Below, piece by piece: positions 58,070 to 64,000 of a stretch of DNA of 64,000 nt (the first letter of the stretch is position 1; every line of letters begins with the position of its first letter). A program made the position numbers and the translations under genes. Location: positions 60,521,980-60,585,979 of the forward strand of contig NC_068575.1 of NCBI RefSeq assembly GCF_025698545.1, read 5' to 3'. This DNA comes from Gossypium raimondii. Taxonomy: Eukaryota; Streptophyta; Magnoliopsida; Malvales; Malvaceae. The notes beneath the pieces are model-generated. The model did no database searches. It saw only the letters and a list, made by a program, of their open reading frames with translations, and was not told where the DNA came from.

Positions 58070-60190
58070 CTAAAGCTTACAATTTGCGGCGTTTTAAATA
58101 AAAACGCCACTAAAGAGTTAAAATCATTTAAGAAAACGACGCCGTTTTCGTACACACAATAATTTATGGATTTGCGGTGTTTCTATAAAAAAACGCCACT
58201 ATTGCATACCTCCTATGGCGTTTTTATGAAAAACGCCACTAAAAATCAAATTCCTGTAGCCAAACGGCGCTGTTTTACATAATTTTAAACACATTTTTGT
58301 TGCGTTTCTGGCCCAAACGCCACTACTGTAAAAGATTTCCAAATATTTAATAATTTTAAAAAATTAAAATATCATACAACAATATGACAATATTATTTTT
58401 AATTCTATTAAATGGGAAATTTGATTTTTAGTGATGATATTTTTCTTAAAATTTAAGGTAGGAACTTAATCCGTATAGTGTGTTTGTATTTTTCTAAAAC
58501 TTCAATTTAAAAATTTAATTCGGTAAAGTTAGGTTGTATTTTTCAAAAATACTAAATAACCTAAACCCTAAACCACAACCCCTATCCTAAAAACCATCAA
58601 CCGTAAACTCTATTCCTTAGACCTTAAACCTTAAACCCTTAACCTTTAACCCTAAACCCTTAACCCTAAATTGACTTAGACCCTTTTATCCCTTCAACCC
58701 TAAATCTTAAACCTATAAATCATAAACCATGACCCTTAACCCCTAACACGGCCTACACCCTAAGCTCCAACCTCAAATGATAAACCACAAACCATAATAC
58801 ATAAACCCTTAATTAACCATATCCCCTAAACCTTTAATCACAAAACATTAACTATAAACCCCTAAACCCCTAACCATTAACCCTAAACACTTAAACTTTA
58901 GACCCCAACTATTACACCATAATCCCTAAACCCCTAACTCGACCATATTCCCTAAACCCTGAATCATAGAATATATATAAATCCTAAATCTTAAACCCTA
59001 AATCATAAAACATATATAAAATATAAACCTAAAACCTCAACCCTTAAACAATAAACAATAAACCGTAATGCCTAAATCCATAATCCCTAAACCGCCAATG
59101 CGTTGAAAGCTCAACAAAAAAAAATATTGTTTTGCTTAATGATTTGCGGCGCTTTAAAAAAACGCCGCTAATGTCTCTAAACCTCCACAAGAAAACGACG
59201 CCATTTGCTTAAATCTTTTTACGGCGTTAACGTAAACCACCGCTAATGCTTGACTTATGCGGCGTTTTTAAAGTTGCGCCGCTAATGTACCTAAACCTTA
59301 ACAACAAAACGTTACCGTTTGCTTAAAAATTTTTGGGGCGCTACCGTAAAAGCGCCGCTAATTATTGAATTTTGTGGCATTTTTAGCTAAGCGCCATTAA
59401 TATCTCTAAAATCTGAAAAAGAAAACGTTGTCGTTTGCCTAAAACTATTACCGCTAATGCTTGACATTTGCGGCGTTTTTAGCAAAGCGCCACTAATGTC
59501 CCTAAGCACAACAGAAAACGACGGCGTATGCTTAAAACTTTTTGCGGCGCTTCCACCAAATCGCTGCTAATGGTTGACTTCAGCGGCAATTTCTTTAAAG
59601 CGCCACTATGGTGTCTAAAACTCAACAAGAAAACGATGTCGTTCGGTAAAATCTTTTGTGGCGCTCCAGGGAAGCGCTGCCACTATTGTCCCTAAGACGG
59701 CGTACGCTTAAAACTTTTTCGGCTCTTCCTCTGTAGCGCCGCTAATGATTGACTTCAGCGGCGCTTTAAAGAAAGCGCCACTATTGTGTCTAAAACTCAA
59801 CAAGAAAACGGCGTCGTTCGGTAAAAACCTTTGTGGCGCTTTGGGAAAGCGTCGCTAATACATGATATTTTGCAGCGTTTCCCTACAAACGCCACTAATG
59901 TCATCAAACGTAAATCAAAACGGCGTCGTCTGTGTAATCAGTTTTGCGGCGCTTTTGTAAAAGCGCCGCTAATGCTTCACTTTTGCGGCATTTTGTTTAA
60001 AGCGCCACTAATGTCTTTGAAGCTGACCAAGAAAACGGTACCGTTTACCTGACTCGTTTGCGGCGCTTTTGGGAAATCACCGCTGTTGCTTATAATTTCC
60101 GGCGTTTTTTAACACTTGTCGCTACTGCTCGGTTTTTTACGGCGTTTTGTGTTAAAACGCCGCTATAGACACCGCTAAAGGCCTCTTTTG
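58070..60190 (-). repeat. CACTA sub-terminal hairpin array (GGCGTTTTT / AAAACGCCGCTAA)
   Basis: Around twenty short palindromes of the type GCGGCGTTTT-loop-AAAACGCCGCTAATG recur, for example near 58085, 58205, 59145, 59260, 59335, 59760, 59945, 60060 and 60130. Many are separated by AAGAAAACGACGCCGTTT-like spacers that are themselves partly palindromic. Spacing is roughly 70-120 bp. Such arrays are where CACTA transposases bind. The telomere-like tract 58555-59100 splits the array in two. Confidence 0.88.
58555..59100 (+). repeat. Degenerate telomere-like (CCCTAAA-type) tract within the CACTA end
   Basis: About 540 bp contain dense variants of the plant telomere repeat CCCTAAA: AACCCTAAACC, TTAACCCTAAACCC, AACCCCTAAACC, CCTAAACCCTGAATC and similar. 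Few units are exact and the spacing is irregular. The tract is flanked on both sides by the CACTA hairpin repeats. It could be true old interstitial telomere sequence or low-complexity drift; exact repeats are too few to decide. Confidence 0.75.
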
Positions 60191-60198
60191 GTGTAGTG

Positions 60199-60468
60199 GG
60201 TATTGGGTATTGAATATTTGTATCAATAGTTATAATTAAATAATTAATTCGTTAAAATAAATTTAAATTAAATCCGATGATATTTAAATATGTGACTTTA
60301 AAATTATAAAAAAAAAATCTTAAATACCAATATAAAAAAGTGATATAGATTATAAAAGTAAAATCATGCTTTAAACCAAATATTTATTACAATGGAGAAA
60401 CTCATTGAAGATGTTAAACCAAACAAGCAAGTTGATTTTTTGACAAACATTATATGTATATATATAAA
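60199..60468. other. AT-rich spacer between the CACTA terminus and the GDSL gene
   Basis: The 3' UTR of the GDSL gene (minus strand) probably lies here. No other feature seen. The CACTA element therefore ends within about 270 bp of this gene's stop codon. Confidence 0.6.
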
Positions 60469-62924
60469 TTAATTAGATGGGGAAGGAGCAATGTCGGATT
60501 CTGGAGCTGGAGAAGGAGAACCGACTCCTGTAAATCCGAATTTTTTTATAAGCTCTTTAGCAATAAGTTCATTGGCACTGTCCGATGGATGATACTCGTC
60601 CCAAAACACATATTTAGTTCTATCTCCACATAATGTTGATGCCGGTGTACATGTAAGCGCTGGTCGAATCCTCCCCAACGAACAGCATGGCGAATCAGCA
60701 TTAGTAAATCCTGTAGAGTTATTCAATCATGACTATGATGTACTATCCATTTTTCTTCCAACGATATCATTTTAAAAGAAACTATGAAATTACCGACAAA
60801 ATTATGATCTTTGGGACAATATATTTCCTACGTCGCAAGTACTATTTGGTATGATTTTCTTCCAACGAAACAGTTTTGGTGACGATATAAATTATTTCCA
60901 TAGAAAATTTTGATTGAAAAAATAGCGCAAAAGAATAATTTATTTAGCATTTGATACGTTGAAACTGATTTTTTAATTTCACAATTAATTTTAAAAAGTT
61001 ATTGCATATCTTTTTTAAAAATATTTTATTATATTTCTATAAGACACTTATTAACCCTTGCCCTTATTTGTGAGTCCAAAATTACATTAACAGTGTACCA
61101 AATAGTATTCCTATTTATATTATTATTTAAGTTTGGAGTTAGTGTTATGACTCAACCTATCAATAACTCAATTTGAAAATGTGTAAAAAATTTTATTTTT
61201 ACAAAGTAACTAATATTAATCGAGAGTCTTTTATCTTTTCATATGTTCATAAAATATTATCATAATGAGATTTAGACTTAAGGTACCATGATCTCTAAAG
61301 CTTTAATTTAACCATTTTAATGGATTTTTATATAATTAGTTTGTAAAATTATTTCATAGATAATATTTTTTTGGTAATTTAATATTATTAATTTTGGGGT
61401 AATAGACTCACCATATTTGTAGGGATTACGAATCACATCATCTACAACATCATAAGCATCACCAAACTTGAAGCTAGCATTGGTAAGTTTAGGTTCCAAA
61501 CTGATTAATAAGTTGTTTGCAGCTTTATTGAAACTAAGAGCTAACTTATTTGCTCTGTCTCGGCACTTTCCTGTTGTACTTAAGACCCTTTGTAGTGGTA
61601 TGCAACCCATTGGTCCTAAACCAAACACCATTAACTTCCTTGCTCCTAACTTGTGCAACACCTTCAAAGAAAAAAAAAAACCCAACATAAACATACACTT
61701 AATTAGCATTATATTAGTTAATGAAAGCAAAGATTATTATATATTTACCAGGAGTTGTTTTTCAAGTGTTTCCATCAAGTATTCGACAAAAGTTTCATCA
61801 TTGTATGTCCAAGAATCTCTGTAAACTGGCATTAAGTAATTGTTAATGAAATCATTGCTCCCTAAAGCAACCACATAACGAGCTTCTTGAAAGAATTCAT
61901 CGCTTGCTTGTTTCCCAAGTTTCTTTGTTATCGATTCAGTTGTCCCATGAAATAATTCAATTTGTTTCCAAAGTGACAACCTTTGAATCTGCAATAACCC
62001 AATACAAGTTATAAATATTCATTCTAAGATGGTAAAAGTACCATGGAAGCTATCGTATTAAGAATTAGATTGTATTTTGCCTCCCTATATTTAAGATCAA
62101 TGAGCAGTTCTTTTTGTTAAAAATTAATCCATCCATTTTTACAGTTAAAAACTGTTATAGCTAACAGAATAACATGTGTATCTCATTGTGACGTATAATG
62201 ACCAGCTTTTAATAGTAGAAATAGATGAATTTTTTAACAAAAGGATCAACTTGCTCTTTGATCTAATATGTAGGGACTAATTTGCCCATTTTTGAATAAA
62301 TGGGGAAAATTTTAATTCGGCTCTTAATACAAGGGCCTCCAATGTACTTTTACCGTTTTAAGATCTAACTCAATGGTGGTGATCAATCATGTATAATTAG
62401 GGTTAAAAAGCAAAACTTACAAAGTAAGTTCCTGTTTCATTCAAAATCCCACCACCCCCAGAGGCATAATTTACCCCATTTTCCAATATAACATCCTCAT
62501 TTATAGATGGATCCAAGAAAGCTGGTGGCCTTGGGAGACCTGTGCTGTCACCTGATATATACCAATACAACATTACACAACATGAAAGTACAAATGTCGT
62601 AATATTGATTATAACATGATAAAATATATGAACACGATTCGGATATTCTAACAGCAATGTATTCACTCTTTGATCAAAATTACCTATTATATCAGCAACG
62701 GTTCGGCCATTAGTGAACCTTCCATTAGGCAGACCATTGCCAAAATCAATGCCGTAATAAGGCAAGTTTGCCTTAGCCAATGTCATCGAAAGGCGATTGT
62801 TGTTACCGTTATCGGACAAGGAATCTCCGAAAATGAATTGTACGGCCTTGCCATTACAACCTTGAATGATGGTGATTCCGACAAGAACCACAAGTAGTAA
62901 ACTCAGTGCTATCTCAAACTTCAT
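60469..62924 (-). CDS. GDSL esterase/lipase (GELP), secreted, 5 exons
   Basis: Minus-strand exons 62924-62684, 62551-62421, 61988-61749, 61661-61412 and 60710-60469 give 367 residues, the normal length for plant GDSL lipases. A signal peptide (about residues 1-25, LLLVVLVGITIIQG core) precedes block I FIFGDSLSDNGNNN with Ser35. The oxyanion glycine lies in YASGGGGIL, Asn169 in ALGSNDFINNY, and Asp325/His328 in FWDEYHPSDSANEL, so all four catalytic blocks are present. The C-terminal region CCSLGRIRPALTCTPASTLC resembles the At1g74460/At5g37690 type. The tail GSPSPAPESDIAPSPSN is Ser/Pro-rich. Predicted role: hydrolysis of acyl esters in the cell wall or apoplast; substrate unknown. All introns are GT-AG and in phase. 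Intron 2 contains a Mutator-type MITE. Confidence 0.95.
62021..62364. mobile_element. Mutator-type MITE, copy 2 (62031-62354), inside GDSL intron 2
   Basis: Starts GGTAAAAGTACCATGG at 62031 and ends CCAATGTACTTTTACC at 62354, so the inverted ends are better preserved than in copy 1. The flanks ATTCTAAGAT and GTTTTAAGAT are 10 bp long and differ at two positions, consistent with an aged target duplication. The interior shares GTGTATCTCAT, AATAGTAGAAATAGATGAAT and TGTAGGGACTAATTTGCCCA-like phrases with 33595-33884. It adds most of the length of the 432-bp intron. Confidence 0.82.
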
Positions 62925-64000
62925 GTTTTTTTTTTTTTTAAGGCAGGGGGCTGCTGTGTTTTTTCCAAGACCTTTAAAAATGGGTTACGAGTTGGAAATT
63001 TGATGCTGCAAAGCTTGGGTTTTAAACACTAAGGGAAACATCACTGTTTAAACGAACATGTTTGTAATTAACAGCAAGAAATGTATAGGATATATTTGTC
63101 TGATAAACCAACGTACTTTGTTCTCTAGGGTTTTCAAACCTAACTTTAACTACCTTTTACTGTTGCAGAATAAAAAAGGTATTCCATTCATATATTCACG
63201 TTGATTATAAACATTTTTTATACCATAAATTATCATTTATAATGGAAATTTGGAAGGTTTTTTTTCTTTCTGGATTTATTCGAGTTTTACCTAACATGTT
63301 TAGTTTCTTGCCTGGAAGAATTGGAGGCTGCTGCTTCAAATGTTGGGCGAGAATCTTGGTCCAAATAAATATATATAAAATGTTGGGCAAATGATTTTGT
63401 TAAAACTTCGGTTGAAATAATTGTTGGAATGAGTCGTCTTATTTGATAAACTCAGCAAATGAAAGGAAACAACACTCATAAGATATGTTTGGTGGATGAT
63501 TATCATGCCATGTTCTCTATGTTTGGTTGGCAAATAAAGAGAGAATTGGATTGGAATGATTTTTTTAATCAATCTATTCTCTATCGGTTTTATGAGTTAA
63601 ATAAGGCTTATAGGTCGATTTTGGAATTTATTTAGACTTTTAAGTCAATTTTAAAATTATTTAGGGAAATATGTTGATTTTAAGAGAAAGTTCGTTCAAG
63701 GGTTCGACCATGTATTATCTCATACATAAACTTTAATTACTATTCTAAATAAATCTTGATAATTTATTAAATTGTTTAAAAAATTATCTCTAATTGAATT
63801 GTGTGGTAATTCAAGTTTAAATTCGAATATTTTAGGTTAAATTTATTTTATTCTTGGATTATTTTTTGCTTTAAATTAATTTAAAAATGATGTTATTTTC
63901 ATATTGATTGTGAAAATAATAAAGTCATTCCATCTAAAAGCTAGCTTTACCAAGCATAAACGTTGAATCTTTTCAAATTTTTATTCCAATTAATGACAAA
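62925..64000. other. GDSL promoter and spacer to the window end
   Basis: A T-run precedes the GDSL start codon on the minus strand; the promoter should lie at 62925-63250. From 63400 on, GTTTGGTGGATGATTATC and ATGTTTGGTTGGC phrases look like MITE fragments, unpaired. No gene seen to 64000. Confidence 0.5.

Larger units (their letters stand above)
55439..60198 (-). mobile_element. CACTA (En/Spm) transposon, 5' part on the minus strand, truncated
   Basis: The element terminus is CACTACACCAAAAGAGGC read on the minus strand from 60198. Sub-terminal hairpin repeats fill 58070-60190. A gene-like 5' region follows (about 56400-57900, with possible leader exons). A TNP2-type N-terminus with the transposase-associated domain sits at 55669-55439. 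The order terminus, hairpins, leader, transposase fits a CACTA element read from its 5' end. The catalytic transposase body, the rest of the ORFs and the opposite CACTA terminus were not found, so the left boundary (about 55.2-55.44 kb) is a break of unknown origin. Confidence 0.85.

Noticed and set aside
59831-60052. 73-residue plus-strand frame in the CACTA hairpin array
   Set aside because: Composed of translated hairpin repeats; not a gene.

Overview
This is a plant nuclear genomic window from a eudicot. Evidence for that is the many-exon genes with GT-AG introns, AT-rich spacers, plant-only families (NAC, GDSL lipase, class II formin) and a high load of small transposons. Repeat types such as a GGCGTTTTT-rich CACTA element and a GGGCCGGGC-rich hAT element look familiar from cotton (Gossypium, Malvaceae). 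That genus assignment is recognition, not proof.

Layout. 1-3000: a decayed non-LTR retrotransposon (LINE) on the minus strand. 4164-17756: a complete 17-exon class II formin on the plus strand, with a PTEN-like N-terminus, a very large proline-rich FH1 region and an intact FH2 domain. 19184-20119 (-): an intronless multi-pass membrane protein of unknown function. 23555-25711 (-): a CPSF6/CFIm68-like RRM protein with an Arg/Asp/Glu-rich tail. 29411-32136 (-): a complete 5-exon VTI1 Qb-SNARE gene. 34602-35323 (-): a 2-exon gene for a small single-pass coiled-coil protein of unknown function. 36358-39637 (-): a NEN-type DEDD exonuclease gene that has lost its first catalytic motif and carries a frameshift. 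41383-42562 (-): a NAC transcription factor of the ORE1/NAC100 group with a miR164 target site.

From 42.6 to 60.2 kb the window is mostly repeats and relics. These are an inverted-repeat element with tRNA-like (SINE-like) units split by a non-autonomous hAT element (8-bp target duplication), a Tourist-like MITE (TTA duplication), a nuclear copy of plastid ycf2, a broken DUF962/Mpo1-like gene, and the 5' part of a CACTA element carrying hairpin arrays, a telomere-like tract and a minisatellite. 60469-62924 (-): a complete 5-exon GDSL esterase/lipase whose intron 2 holds a Mutator-type MITE. A second copy of that MITE, with an exact 10-bp target duplication, lies at 33595-33884.

The genes are unrelated neighbours, as is usual in plants, and I see no pathway cluster. 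I did not find a convincing undescribed system. The points most worth checking are the oversized formin FH1 region, the partial exonuclease gene, the transposon nesting, the plastid insert and the telomere-like tract inside the CACTA element. Exon boundaries were placed by reading splice sites, codon phase and family similarity by eye; no transcript or database search was available.
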